Shown here: positions 1-8,247 of the stretch, in pieces
Position numbering within the stretch: the first letter of the stretch is position 1
Layout of the letters: every line of letters starts with the position of its first letter
Assembly (NCBI GenBank): GCA_002700285.1
Contig: PACT01000022.1
Coordinates: forward strand, 268,449 to 312,199
Reading direction: 5' to 3'
Length of the DNA stretch: 43,751 nucleotides
From: Crocinitomicaceae bacterium
GTDB taxonomy: Bacteria > Bacteroidota > Bacteroidia > Flavobacteriales_D > Sanyastnellaceae
Notes under the pieces: model-generated
What the model was told of the DNA's origin: nothing
Database searches by the model: none
The model's input: only the letters and a program-made list of their open reading frames with translations
Translations under genes and position numbers: made by a program

Positions 1-527
1 AGTTGGCCATTGCCAGCAGATGGGTGCCAGAACGTTTTGACTTGAAGCTGCAGGGGTGTTTCAGACGTGATTTCAGACGCGACTTCCTCAGTCCACTCAG
101 CAGGAGAGAAAAAATTTCCTGTTCCGCCTTGTCGGTTAATCCTCCCTAGAGGATTTGCTTGAAAATCGAGTTGAGCCCAATAAAAATCACCATCCTCGTT
201 TGTCCAATCGATGGGGTATGCGTCGTTTGTAATGGCCAAATTTCCGGCGTGGATTGCCAGAGGAAAAACACGATCTGGATTGACTTCGGCCAAGCCTTCC
301 GCAATCTCCGCAGCAGGAGGGCAGTTGCCACATTGATGGGCCGTAAAATCTTCGACCAATACATTTTTACCTGTAGTTGTGGCCAGTTGAAAAACGGGTG
401 GGTTTCCGTACAACTCTACATTGTACCCGCCAGAAAAGGGAATGATAGGGTCTTCTATAACGTCGCAAGCAGAAAGGAAACCAAATGCGGCCGTTAAAAC
501 GATGGGGATATATCTACTAAGCGTCAT
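1..527 (-). CDS. Omp28-like outer-membrane lipoprotein with thioredoxin fold (partial, 3' end outside window)
   Basis: About 175 codons are readable, running off the left edge without a stop. The N-terminus is a lipoprotein signal ending in a lipobox (LSAC, Cys21), so the mature protein should be lipid-anchored, probably in the outer membrane. A thioredoxin-like segment follows, with the CxxC motif HQCGNCPPA (Cys66, Cys69), which resembles the Omp28-related family of Bacteroidota. The ATG start gives the full lipoprotein signal, and a promoter-like element lies 6 bases upstream of it. The exact function of the family is not established; a thiol-redox role is inferred from CxxC only. A terminator separates it from the next upstream gene, so it is probably its own unit. 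The C-terminal half, where a sorting or binding domain might sit, is not visible. Confidence 0.8.
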   Translation of the reverse strand, partial: MTLSRYIPIVLTAAFGFLSACDVIEDPIIPFSGGYNVELYGNPPVFQLATTTGKNVLVEDFTAHQCGNCPPAAEIAEGLAEVNPDRVFPLAIHAGNLAITNDAYPIDWTNEDGDFYWAQLDFQANPLGRINRQGGTGNFFSPAEWTEEVASEITSETPLQLQVKTFWHPSAGNGQ

Positions 528-533
528 GTCAAT

Positions 534-561
534 CTAAAATAACCTCAAAATATTGAACAAA
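534..561 (-). promoter_or_regulatory. Putative Bacteroidota promoter for the Omp28-like gene
   Basis: Read on the minus strand there is TTTG (558-561) and, 16 bases downstream, TATTTTAG (534-541). This matches TTTG / TAnnTTTG with one mismatch. It lies directly upstream of the ATG at 527 and partly overlaps the T-run of the preceding terminator. Confidence 0.4.
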
Positions 562-600
562 AAAAATCCGCGTCTGTACGCAAGGTACAAAACGCGGATT
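560..600 (-). terminator. Rho-independent terminator of the 500-aa T9SS thioredoxin gene
   Basis: An inverted repeat pairs AATCCGCG (565-572) with CGCGGATT (593-600), and an inner stem pairs TGTAC (575-579) with GTACA (585-589). On the minus strand the hairpin is followed by an uninterrupted run of Ts (the A-run at 559-566). It lies 39 bases after the stop of the gene at 639-2141. Confidence 0.85.
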
Positions 601-638
601 CAATATTATTTAGACTGAGTCAGTCTATAAGGAATACC

Positions 639-2141
639 TTACTGTACGTTCGTGACACGAAGCGTAGATGTTTCGTTTCCTGCAGTGAGGTTTACAAGGT
701 AAATTCCTGCTTCAAGAGAAGAGAAGTTTAACTGTAGCGATTGCGTTCCAGCAGCAATGTTTCCTAAGTTCATCTCAATCACTTTCTCACCAATGAGATT
801 GTACACAACAACAGATGCCTGTCCTGCTTCAGCAGCAGAGAATGAAAGGGTTGTGTTGTCAGAGAAAGGGTTAGGAAATACGTTTACACTAGATGTAAGA
901 TCGTTTTCCGTGATTCCAGTTACAGAAGTGACTTCCATGCCTGCGACCAATTCTCCGAACTCGACACCTGATGCACCGTTGTAATCAAGTACGACACCCA
1001 CTTCATCCATTCCGTCCATAGAAACGATTGAAGCAACACCGTCAGCGTAGTCACCCCATTGAGAAGCATAAAGCCCGTCACCGTATGTGTCTATCATTGT
1101 GAAAACGTAGCATTCATTGAGGTCTAGAGCAACATCCCACGTGAATTCAGTGTCATTTGAACCGGCCAACGAGCCTGTCGCAATTCCATCGATGTACATG
1201 CCAGAAGCAGACTCAATGGTCCAACCAGTCTCCTCTGGCCAGTTGTCAGTCGTGATACGAACTTGAACATACGACGTTGCTTCAGTCGAACCAACAATTG
1301 CAGCTGTTCCATCAGCATTCCAAGACGCACCGTTTACAGAAACCAAGCTGTAGTCAAAGGTTCCGATTTCGTTATAAGAACCAAGATCGATCGTTTCATT
1401 TCCACCATTTGAAAGTACACCTGACCATGTGACGTCAGTTTGCGCAGCTCCATTCAGCTCAACAGCAAATACCATCTCAGTGACATCGTCTGATCCAAGG
1501 TTAGAAACAGATGTTGAAGCCATCCACTCGCCTCCTCCACACGAAGAAGTCTCACCGTTGTAAGTCATTAATGGTGCAGCACCAGTAATTGAGTTAGCGC
1601 AATTCTGAAATGCAGCAGCAACGTGCCCTTCAAAAGTAGTTTGACCTGACTCCACCAGTGAATATTCCATCTCACCTGTAGTTGCGTTCTCTGTCCCATC
1701 AGGACAAACAGTGTAGATGGTAGGGTAGTATGTGTTGCTGTAGCTGTCAAAAATATTTGATGCGTTGTCAATAATTGGGAAATTGGTGATAGAGACCCAA
1801 TCTCCAGTGGTAGCAGTCCCAGTTCCATTCAGGTCTGCATCCGTTGTTGAATCATCAGATTCTAGGTAGAAAACATATAAGTCTCCTGTGCCTTCTGGCC
1901 CAAATGTTGAGTACATATCTTCTAAAGTGCCACCAAGAGCGTAATTCCAACAAGGACCGCACCATGTGGCAGAGAAGTCGAGTATAACAGTGTTTCCTTC
2001 ATCAAGAAGGTCGTATAAGTTCCACTCGGTGCCGTTGATATCAGTGGCGGTAAAATCAGGTGCGATGCTTCCAGAAGGAAGTTGCGCGAGAGCAGTCGAA
2101 GAAATTGCTAGAACTGCGAAAAGCATGTATATGTGCTTCAT
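639..2141 (-). CDS. T9SS-exported thioredoxin-fold (TlpA/AhpC-type) protein
   Basis: This 500-residue protein has a signal peptide (residues 1-19, ending TALAQ). A thioredoxin/TlpA-like domain follows (about 22-185) with the active-site motif ATWCGPCW (Cys61, Cys64). The middle region is rich in Thr, Ser, Gly and Asp and resembles beta-sandwich modules. The last 80 residues form a type A T9SS sorting domain (VFPNPF, then ..AGIYLVNL.., ending in a short basic/hydrophobic strand). It should be exported by the Sec pathway, moved across the outer membrane by the SprA translocon encoded downstream, and trimmed at the sorting domain. A surface-exposed thiol oxidoreductase role is inferred from the CGPC motif; the substrate is unknown. 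It stands alone with its own terminator. Confidence 0.88.
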   Translation of the reverse strand: MKHIYMLFAVLAISSTALAQLPSGSIAPDFTATDINGTEWNLYDLLDEGNTVILDFSATWCGPCWNYALGGTLEDMYSTFGPEGTGDLYVFYLESDDSTTDADLNGTGTATTGDWVSITNFPIIDNASNIFDSYSNTYYPTIYTVCPDGTENATTGEMEYSLVESGQTTFEGHVAAAFQNCANSITGAAPLMTYNGETSSCGGGEWMASTSVSNLGSDDVTEMVFAVELNGAAQTDVTWSGVLSNGGNETIDLGSYNEIGTFDYSLVSVNGASWNADGTAAIVGSTEATSYVQVRITTDNWPEETGWTIESASGMYIDGIATGSLAGSNDTEFTWDVALDLNECYVFTMIDTYGDGLYASQWGDYADGVASIVSMDGMDEVGVVLDYNGASGVEFGELVAGMEVTSVTGITENDLTSSVNVFPNPFSDNTTLSFSAAEAGQASVVVYNLIGEKVIEMNLGNIAAGTQSLQLNFSSLEAGIYLVNLTAGNETSTLRVTNVQ

Positions 2142-2278
2142 ATTATTTATAGATTTAAAAGATTAATTACTTAATAAAAAACTTTTAAGTGGAATGCCTA
2201 AATCAAATTTGGTTGCCGCTAATTTAGAGCAAAACTGCTGATATAAAGAGCATTCACCCAGTAAAAACCAGTTTTCAG

Positions 2279-3952
2279 TTAAAAACTTGACGTAAAGGTC
2301 AGTTCTAAACCACTTGATGCCGGAACTGCACGGCATACGCCTCCCACACAAAAGATTCCTTCTCGTCGTTTTCCGTAACCGATACTTAATCGGTGTGGGC
2401 CATTAATATAACCTGCGGAACCATAGAGGTAGTGGACGCGTTTTGCTTCGTCTGGATTTCCGAAGTTGTATTGGTCGATGATGCTGGCAAACCAGTGGGG
2501 ACTCCATGTATACTCGACAACAGCGGTGGCCCAATCTCCCTTATCCTGCTCTGTAAATAAAGCCTGAAATTCCGTTCGCAAACTTTGCCGTTTTGCCGTT
2601 TTTATTTGCGTTTCTAACACGAAAATATCCGCAAAAACAATCCCCTTAAAATCTGTAGTCACGGGTGTCGCAAGGGTGTTAAATTGGAGATTCATATACA
2701 TCGCCTTTGCCTTGAAGTTTTTGGAAAACTTTCGTTCAATTTCGAAGCTTATATCCTGAACATTCAGGGAATCCCCAAATCCCCAGCTGTTTCGTTGGTA
2801 ACCATTTACAATCCCTTCTACTCCGCTTAAGTTTATTGTGTCTAGGCTATACGACGTCGAAAAAACAAGATTCATTTTCGTGCCGTACTTGCCGCCCAGT
2901 TTTGACCCTCTCTTAAGATTGTAGTACAATTCCCCTCTGAAGCTAGATTCTCCGTTAATCACGGTTGCGTAAGGGTACAAAGTTGCCGCCAAATTGTAGG
3001 TGTGATTCTTTGTAGTTGAAGGGATATTGTTAATTGGCGTGTCAAAAAGCAGCAGGTCTCTGTCAGAACGAAAACTCATGTTGTCAGTGATTGATCTCTG
3101 CAGTAGAAACGAAAAGTCTTTGATGTTTCCAGTGAGATAGCCCATCAGGGCTTCACCGTCTTTGTAGATGTATCCGTTGTCAGCTGAAGGGTCATTGATC
3201 TTCTTGGTCAAATGAACACCTCCTTTCCACATGCCATAATGAACCGTGGCTCCGTACTCCCATCCTGCAACATTTTTCGGAAGCTCAAGAATAAGCGTAT
3301 CCTTGACAATGTTTCCGCCCTCCTGAAATCGACTAACAAAGGAATAAGAAGGGGTAATTCTCAGCTTGGCATCTGCCAAGCCTGGGATGAGATCATTGAG
3401 GTTGACTTCGGCATCAATGCCTCGCACAATTCCATCACCGTTGATTAGTTCACTGTCGAAATCCAATCTTTGTTTGCCATAGATCATTTTCACAGCCACT
3501 CCTTCGATGGGGTTAAGCAAAATGCGCACGCCATCCATCGCATTGTCCAGTCCCAAGTCTCTCGCTTCATATGATCTGAAAAGATACCCTCTACCGAATG
3601 TCTCGTAAAAATTCCCCACAGTCACATCAACGCCAACTTCCCTGTCACTCCAACGTGCATAACGGTATCCAATTCCCGACCCTTTAAACCTTCCGGGGAA
3701 GCCGAGAACACTATTTAAATAGGATTCATAACGTAACCCGGCCGAGAAATTTCCTTGTGTGTAAATTAAATTTGAATATGCATTTAGTCCTGATTTTCCA
3801 GGAGGCACAACCGCACCAATTAAAGAATCCTCTTCGTATGATTGGAATAGGACAGAAATATTTCCAGAGACCACACCAGGATTGATTTCTTGAGATTTCA
3901 CCACCCCTCCCACAAGCATTCCAAATGTAAAAAATGCGATAAAATGTTTCAT
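2279..3952 (-). CDS. DUF6029 family outer-membrane beta-barrel protein
   Basis: This 557-residue protein has a signal peptide (residues 1-20, ending VVKSQ). Many alternating aromatic/hydrophobic strands follow, and it ends in Phe (LTFTSSF), as expected for an outer-membrane beta-barrel. Motifs such as GNFYETFGRGYLFRSYE in the first third match my memory of DUF6029, a Bacteroidota family of unknown function. The start lies 2 bases after the stop of the upstream TlpA gene, so the two are almost certainly co-transcribed and perhaps translationally coupled. The pairing suggests that the TlpA protein helps to assemble or reduce this barrel or its ligand, but that is inference. Confidence 0.8.
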   Translation of the reverse strand: MKHFIAFFTFGMLVGGVVKSQEINPGVVSGNISVLFQSYEEDSLIGAVVPPGKSGLNAYSNLIYTQGNFSAGLRYESYLNSVLGFPGRFKGSGIGYRYARWSDREVGVDVTVGNFYETFGRGYLFRSYEARDLGLDNAMDGVRILLNPIEGVAVKMIYGKQRLDFDSELINGDGIVRGIDAEVNLNDLIPGLADAKLRITPSYSFVSRFQEGGNIVKDTLILELPKNVAGWEYGATVHYGMWKGGVHLTKKINDPSADNGYIYKDGEALMGYLTGNIKDFSFLLQRSITDNMSFRSDRDLLLFDTPINNIPSTTKNHTYNLAATLYPYATVINGESSFRGELYYNLKRGSKLGGKYGTKMNLVFSTSYSLDTINLSGVEGIVNGYQRNSWGFGDSLNVQDISFEIERKFSKNFKAKAMYMNLQFNTLATPVTTDFKGIVFADIFVLETQIKTAKRQSLRTEFQALFTEQDKGDWATAVVEYTWSPHWFASIIDQYNFGNPDEAKRVHYLYGSAGYINGPHRLSIGYGKRREGIFCVGGVCRAVPASSGLELTFTSSF

Positions 3953-3954
3953 GA

Positions 3955-4476
3955 TTAGTTCTCCAGCTTAATCAGTTCTTCATACAATTCTTCCTCATCT
4001 CCTTCTGCGTAATTGTTGTGAGACCAAACCAATTCACCATCTCCATTGTACAAGAAGGTATGGGGTACATTCACAACCTGCATGGCGCGTTTAAAATCTC
4101 CTGCGGGATCTAAAAGAATGTCGAATTCCCATCCAGAACTCATTACGTAAGGTGAAACGCGATTGATAGACCGGGTGTCATCGATGCTTACAGCGACAAT
4201 TTTAACCCCAGTTTCATCTTGCCAGTCTCCGTAATAATCCATATAGTTATTTAATTCTCTTTTGCATGGGCTGCACCATGTTGCCCAAAAGCAAATGACA
4301 ATCGGGTTGCCCTCATTTTCTAACGTTCCCGTGTCAATGGTCGACCCAGTGAGGTCTTTGAGTCTCACAGAAGGGATGGACTGTGCATATGAATCACCCA
4401 TTATGATTGACAGCATAACCCCAGCGATCAATAAGCTTTTCGCTGCGTGAGATGTTTTGTGGAAGTTAAAATGCAT
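3955..4476 (-). CDS. TlpA-family periplasmic thiol-disulfide oxidoreductase
   Basis: This 173-residue protein has an N-terminal signal or anchor segment (about residues 11-31, ending SYAQS). A complete thioredoxin-like fold follows, with FWATWCSPCKREL (Cys68, Cys71), the downstream strand VKIVAVSIDD and the cis-Pro region NVPHTFLYNGDGELV. The family keeps cysteines reduced in the periplasm, for example in cytochrome c maturation or for specific partners. It is the first gene of a two-gene unit with the DUF6029 barrel 2 bases downstream. No cytochrome-maturation genes are adjacent, so a dedicated role with DUF6029 is the more likely reading. Confidence 0.88.
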   Translation of the reverse strand: MHFNFHKTSHAAKSLLIAGVMLSIIMGDSYAQSIPSVRLKDLTGSTIDTGTLENEGNPIVICFWATWCSPCKRELNNYMDYYGDWQDETGVKIVAVSIDDTRSINRVSPYVMSSGWEFDILLDPAGDFKRAMQVVNVPHTFLYNGDGELVWSHNNYAEGDEEELYEELIKLEN

Positions 4477-4534
4477 GGTTTAATTATTTAATAGGTACAA
4501 CAAAGAAACGGCTTTATCCCTAAAGCAGATGTAT

Positions 4535-4542
4535 TACCTTCG
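4535..4542 (+). promoter_or_regulatory. Promoter -7 element, probably leaderless transcript
   Basis: TACCTTCG matches the Bacteroidota -7 consensus TAnnTTTG in 7 of 8 positions. A TTTA at 4513-4516 is a reasonable -33 element (18-base spacing). Only 5 bases separate the motif from the ATG at 4548, so transcription probably starts at or just before the start codon. Confidence 0.5.
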
Positions 4543-4547
4543 TAACC

Positions 4548-5348
4548 ATGTTTTATACCAAACTCAAAACCCTCGTTCTTTCTTCGACATTTTTACTTGT
4601 CGGAGCCTTATCGGCACAACTTACAATTATCTCACCTACAGATACGATTTTTGCTTCGTTAGATACACTTAATGAATTGAATTCTGGTGAAATATCTTTG
4701 CATTGGGATGTCGTGAATGAATCAAATTCAGAAATGACATTGATGTGTACGCGAACGTTCGTAGATACAGTATCACCGTTTAACTACCCATACGTTCAGT
4801 CATTGCCTGAAGCTCCGGTGGAAGGAGCTTACGAGAAGTTTTGTTGGGGACCACTTTGTTACAACTACGGAACAGACGCATCATCTCAAAATCCGTCTCT
4901 GCTTGTTACCCTTCCTTCGGGAGCCACCGAGAGCACATTTATCGCATATTATTACCCTTATGATGTTTTAGGAACAACCACCATTGAATATTGTTTTCAC
5001 CCTGTTGACGATGTGGCGGCTGGTTCGTGTCATCAGATAACGTATGTTATTGATGCATCTGCATCTACTGAAAACAATCTAAATCGCCCTGGTGAATCAA
5101 CTCTATCTATGGTTTATCCAAACCCATTAGAAGGAATGGGCTGGTTAAAGTATGACATTCGCGTAGGTCAGGTAGCAGATGTTGTATTTAGGGATTTGGC
5201 TGGAAAGGAGATCATGCGAGAAAGCGGTTTGGTCTTAAGTGGAAAGATTGCCATACATTCAGATAAGTTGACTCAAGGGTTGTGCTTTTGTACTCTGGAA
5301 ATAGATGGTTTTGCTGTAAAAACTGAGCGCTTCGTGGTCATTCGATAA
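4548..5348 (+). CDS. Small T9SS cargo protein with C-terminal sorting domain
   Basis: This 266-residue protein has a signal peptide (1-23, ending GALSAQ) and an immunoglobulin-like, beta-rich central domain (about 24-170) containing several Cys. A type A T9SS sorting domain covers the last 80 residues (VYPNPLEG, then ..FRDLAGKEI.., ending in KTERFVVIR). I do not recognise the central domain. It should be secreted and anchored at the cell surface. It lies only 8 bases before maeB on the same strand and heads the maeB-ruvA-sprA run, so a T9SS cargo may be co-transcribed with the T9SS channel gene. Confidence 0.82.
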   Translation: MFYTKLKTLVLSSTFLLVGALSAQLTIISPTDTIFASLDTLNELNSGEISLHWDVVNESNSEMTLMCTRTFVDTVSPFNYPYVQSLPEAPVEGAYEKFCWGPLCYNYGTDASSQNPSLLVTLPSGATESTFIAYYYPYDVLGTTTIEYCFHPVDDVAAGSCHQITYVIDASASTENNLNRPGESTLSMVYPNPLEGMGWLKYDIRVGQVADVVFRDLAGKEIMRESGLVLSGKIAIHSDKLTQGLCFCTLEIDGFAVKTERFVVIR

Positions 5349-5356
5349 CCGACTAA

Positions 5357-7630
5357 ATGTACGAGCCGAATAAACAAGAGGCCCTTGATTATCATTCAAG
5401 GGGGAGGAAGGGAAAGATAGAGGTTGTTCCGACGAAGCCATATAGTTCTCAGCGTGATTTATCTCTCGCATATAGCCCTGGTGTGGCAGATCCCTGTCTT
5501 GCTATTTCAGAAAATCCCGAGGAAGTATACAAATACACAGCGAAGGGTAATTTAGTGGCTGTCATAAGCAATGGGACAGCTGTTCTGGGTTTGGGCAACA
5601 TAGGGCCAGAGGCTGGAAAACCCGTGATGGAAGGCAAGGGTGTACTCTTTAAGGTGTTTGCAGATATTGATGTTTTTGATATCGAAGTGGATGCGACAGA
5701 TGTTGATTTGTTTGTGGCCACAGTAAAAGCGATTGCGCCCACTTTTGGAGGCATTAACCTCGAGGACATTAAAGCGCCTGAAGCTTTTGAGATAGAGAGG
5801 CGACTGAAAGAAGAGCTAGATATCCCTGTCATGCACGATGATCAACATGGAACGGCGATTATTTCGGCAGCGGCTTTGTTGAATTCGTTAGAGCTTACTT
5901 CGAGGGATATCAAAGACACACGCATTGTCGTAAGCGGAGCAGGCGCTGCGGCGATGTCCTGTTTGGATTTGTATATGCAGTTAGGGATGACTCTTGATAA
6001 CATTGCCGTTTTTGACAGTTCGGGACATGTGCATGCTGGCAGAAAAGATTTGGGAGAGAGAAAAAAAGTCTTCGCATCGAAAAAGCAATACAATTCTTTG
6101 ACGGATGCCATGAAAGGTGCGGATGTCTTTCTCGGTTTGAGTAAGGGTGGATTGGTGGATGGAGAGATGATCAAAGGCATGGCGAAAAATCCAATTGTTT
6201 TCGCGCTCGCTAATCCTGATCCAGAAATATCATATACCGAAGCAATAGAAACAAGGGATGATATCATTATGGCTACAGGTAGAAGTGACCATCCAAACCA
6301 AGTCAACAATGTTCTTGGCTTTCCCTTTATTTTTCGTGGGGCATTAGATGTTAGAGCCACAGCAATTAATGACGCGATGAAACTTGCTGCGGTGAGTGCC
6401 ATTGCAAATCTTGCAAAAGAAACGGTTCCCGACGAAGTGAGTGTGGCATATGACGAAAAGTCCCTTTTTTTCGGAAAAGAATTGATTATTCCCAAACCAC
6501 TTGATCCAAGATTAATGACCGCCATAGCGCCTGCAGTTGCAAAAGCGGCAATGGATTCCGGCGTTGCAAAAGAACCCATTTATGATTGGGATGAATATGA
6601 AAGGACTTTATTAAGTCGACTCGGCCAGGCCACTAATTTTTCAAGATCCATAAGTGAACGCGCGTCTAAGAATCCCAAACGGGTTGTTTTTGCCGAAGCA
6701 GAACACTATAAAGTTCTTAAAGCTGCTGAACAAGCTGTTCAGGAAGGAATAGCGCACCCCATTTTAATTGGAACAAAGGAGAAAATAGGGCGTCTCATCA
6801 CGGAATACAATCTTGCTTTACATTCAGCGACAATTATTGACCCCAGAAGTCCAGAGGAAGCAGAAAGACGAGAACGATTTGGAATCCTCCTTCACGAGAA
6901 GAGAATGCGACAAGGTTTAACTGCGATTGAAGCTGAAAGGACAATACGCAAAAGAAATTACTTCGGATCTATGTTGGTTGAGAGCGGAGAAGCGGATGCT
7001 TTGGTTTCAGGACTTACAAGGAATTATCCAAACGTGATTAGGCCTGCATTACAAGTGATAGGAAAGGCTGAGGGCGTTAATAAGGTCGCTGGGATGTATA
7101 TAATGCAGACAAAGCAAGGGCCTATGTTTTTTGCGGATACGACAGTCACGGTGAATCCCACAGTCGATGAAATTGTCGATATCACAATCCTTATGGCAGA
7201 AGCCGTTCGACGCTTAAGGCTAGTCCCTAGGATCGCACTTTTAAGTTATTCTAATTTCGGTTCTTCCAAAGGAGAAGATGCTGAGAAGATGTCTAAAGCA
7301 GCACAGATTTTGCACAGAGATTATCCAGATTTGATTGTTGACGGTGAGATTCAAGCCAATTATGCGATCAACCAAGACCTGTTGTCTGAGAGCTTCCCCT
7401 TTTCAGTTTTACACCAGCGCAAGGTAAATACCCTAATTTTCCCAAACTTATCTGCAGGGAATATTTCATATAAACTTTTGCAAGAAATGGGTGGCATAGA
7501 AGCGCAAGGCCCTGTACTTCTTGGTATGAAGAAATCAGTGCATATTTTGCAGATGGGATCTTCAGTCAAGGAAATTTTAGATATGGTAAGGCTTGCAGTC
7601 GTAGATGCACAAAATAAATCTCAAGAATGA
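5357..7630 (+). CDS. maeB: NADP-dependent malic enzyme with C-terminal phosphotransacetylase-like domain
   Basis: This 757-residue cytoplasmic enzyme converts malate to pyruvate and CO2 with reduction of NADP. The malic enzyme part (about 1-420) shows [33 protein letters not shown]-type substrate and metal sites, HDDQHGTA and a Rossmann [10 protein letters not shown]. The C-terminal part (about 430-757) is a phosphotransacetylase-like domain, which in this fused family is thought to act as a regulatory module sensing acetyl-CoA. The length is normal for the MaeB type. It overlaps ruvA by 4 bases (ATGA). The order maeB-ruvA-sprA is, to my knowledge, common in Flavobacteriia. Confidence 0.95.
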   Translation: MYEPNKQEALDYHSRGRKGKIEVVPTKPYSSQRDLSLAYSPGVADPCLAISENPEEVYKYTAKGNLVAVISNGTAVLGLGNIGPEAGKPVMEGKGVLFKVFADIDVFDIEVDATDVDLFVATVKAIAPTFGGINLEDIKAPEAFEIERRLKEELDIPVMHDDQHGTAIISAAALLNSLELTSRDIKDTRIVVSGAGAAAMSCLDLYMQLGMTLDNIAVFDSSGHVHAGRKDLGERKKVFASKKQYNSLTDAMKGADVFLGLSKGGLVDGEMIKGMAKNPIVFALANPDPEISYTEAIETRDDIIMATGRSDHPNQVNNVLGFPFIFRGALDVRATAINDAMKLAAVSAIANLAKETVPDEVSVAYDEKSLFFGKELIIPKPLDPRLMTAIAPAVAKAAMDSGVAKEPIYDWDEYERTLLSRLGQATNFSRSISERASKNPKRVVFAEAEHYKVLKAAEQAVQEGIAHPILIGTKEKIGRLITEYNLALHSATIIDPRSPEEAERRERFGILLHEKRMRQGLTAIEAERTIRKRNYFGSMLVESGEADALVSGLTRNYPNVIRPALQVIGKAEGVNKVAGMYIMQTKQGPMFFADTTVTVNPTVDEIVDITILMAEAVRRLRLVPRIALLSYSNFGSSKGEDAEKMSKAAQILHRDYPDLIVDGEIQANYAINQDLLSESFPFSVLHQRKVNTLIFPNLSAGNISYKLLQEMGGIEAQGPVLLGMKKSVHILQMGSSVKEILDMVRLAVVDAQNKSQE

Positions 7631-8220
7631 TTTATCATTTAAATGGAAGGTTAATTGAAAAACACCCAACACATGTCGTGATTGAGTGTGGTGGGGTGGG
7701 CTACCTCGTTTCTATAAGTCTTACGACCTATGAAGCACTCACGGATGACGAAAGTATTTTTCTAAATATCTATATGGTAGTAAGAGAAGATGCGATGACG
7801 CTTTATGGTTTTGCAACCCAAGAGGAGCGTAGAATGTTTCTTTTACTCATCGGTGTTAGTGGCGTCGGGGCGAACACGGCGAGACTCATTCTCTCAGCCA
7901 TGAATCCTGCAAAGACCACAGAGGTAATCGCTTCAGGCGATTCAGACACCATGAAAAAGGTAAAAGGAATAGGCGCAAAAACAGCACAACGAATCATTAT
8001 TGACCTTCAAGATAAAGTTGGACCAGAAACAGGCGGAGGAGATGATGTATCAGAAATATCTTCGCAACACAATACATTGAAGAATGAAGCGTTACTTGCT
8101 TTATCTACTCTGGGATTTGACAAGGCACGGGTCGAGAACACACTCAGCCGAATACTTGAAAATTCCGAGAGGGATTATACCCTGGAGGTCCTTATAAAGC
8201 AGGCTTTAAAGGAGCTTTGA
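7627..8220 (+). CDS. ruvA: Holliday junction branch migration subunit RuvA
   Basis: This 197-residue protein has full family length. The N-terminal OB-fold (about 1-62) begins MIYHLNGRL. Two helix-hairpin-helix motifs follow (IGVSGVGANTARLIL near 76 and VKGIGAKTAQRII near 111), which bind DNA non-specifically. An acidic flexible linker (about 135-150) leads to the C-terminal domain III that contacts RuvB. RuvA holds the four-way junction as a tetramer while RuvB drives branch migration. It overlaps maeB by an ATGA and precedes sprA by 27 bases. Neither ruvB nor ruvC is in the window. Confidence 0.95.
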   Translation: MIYHLNGRLIEKHPTHVVIECGGVGYLVSISLTTYEALTDDESIFLNIYMVVREDAMTLYGFATQEERRMFLLLIGVSGVGANTARLILSAMNPAKTTEVIASGDSDTMKKVKGIGAKTAQRIIIDLQDKVGPETGGGDDVSEISSQHNTLKNEALLALSTLGFDKARVENTLSRILENSERDYTLEVLIKQALKEL

Positions 8221-8247
8221 ACTTGAACTGAATAGCAGAACGAACAC

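Noticed and set aside
5842-6579. A 245-codon open frame on the minus strand opposite maeB
   Set aside because: The plus strand carries all malic enzyme motifs here. The antisense protein has low-complexity Ser/Ala composition and no recognisable domain, so it is a shadow of codon bias.
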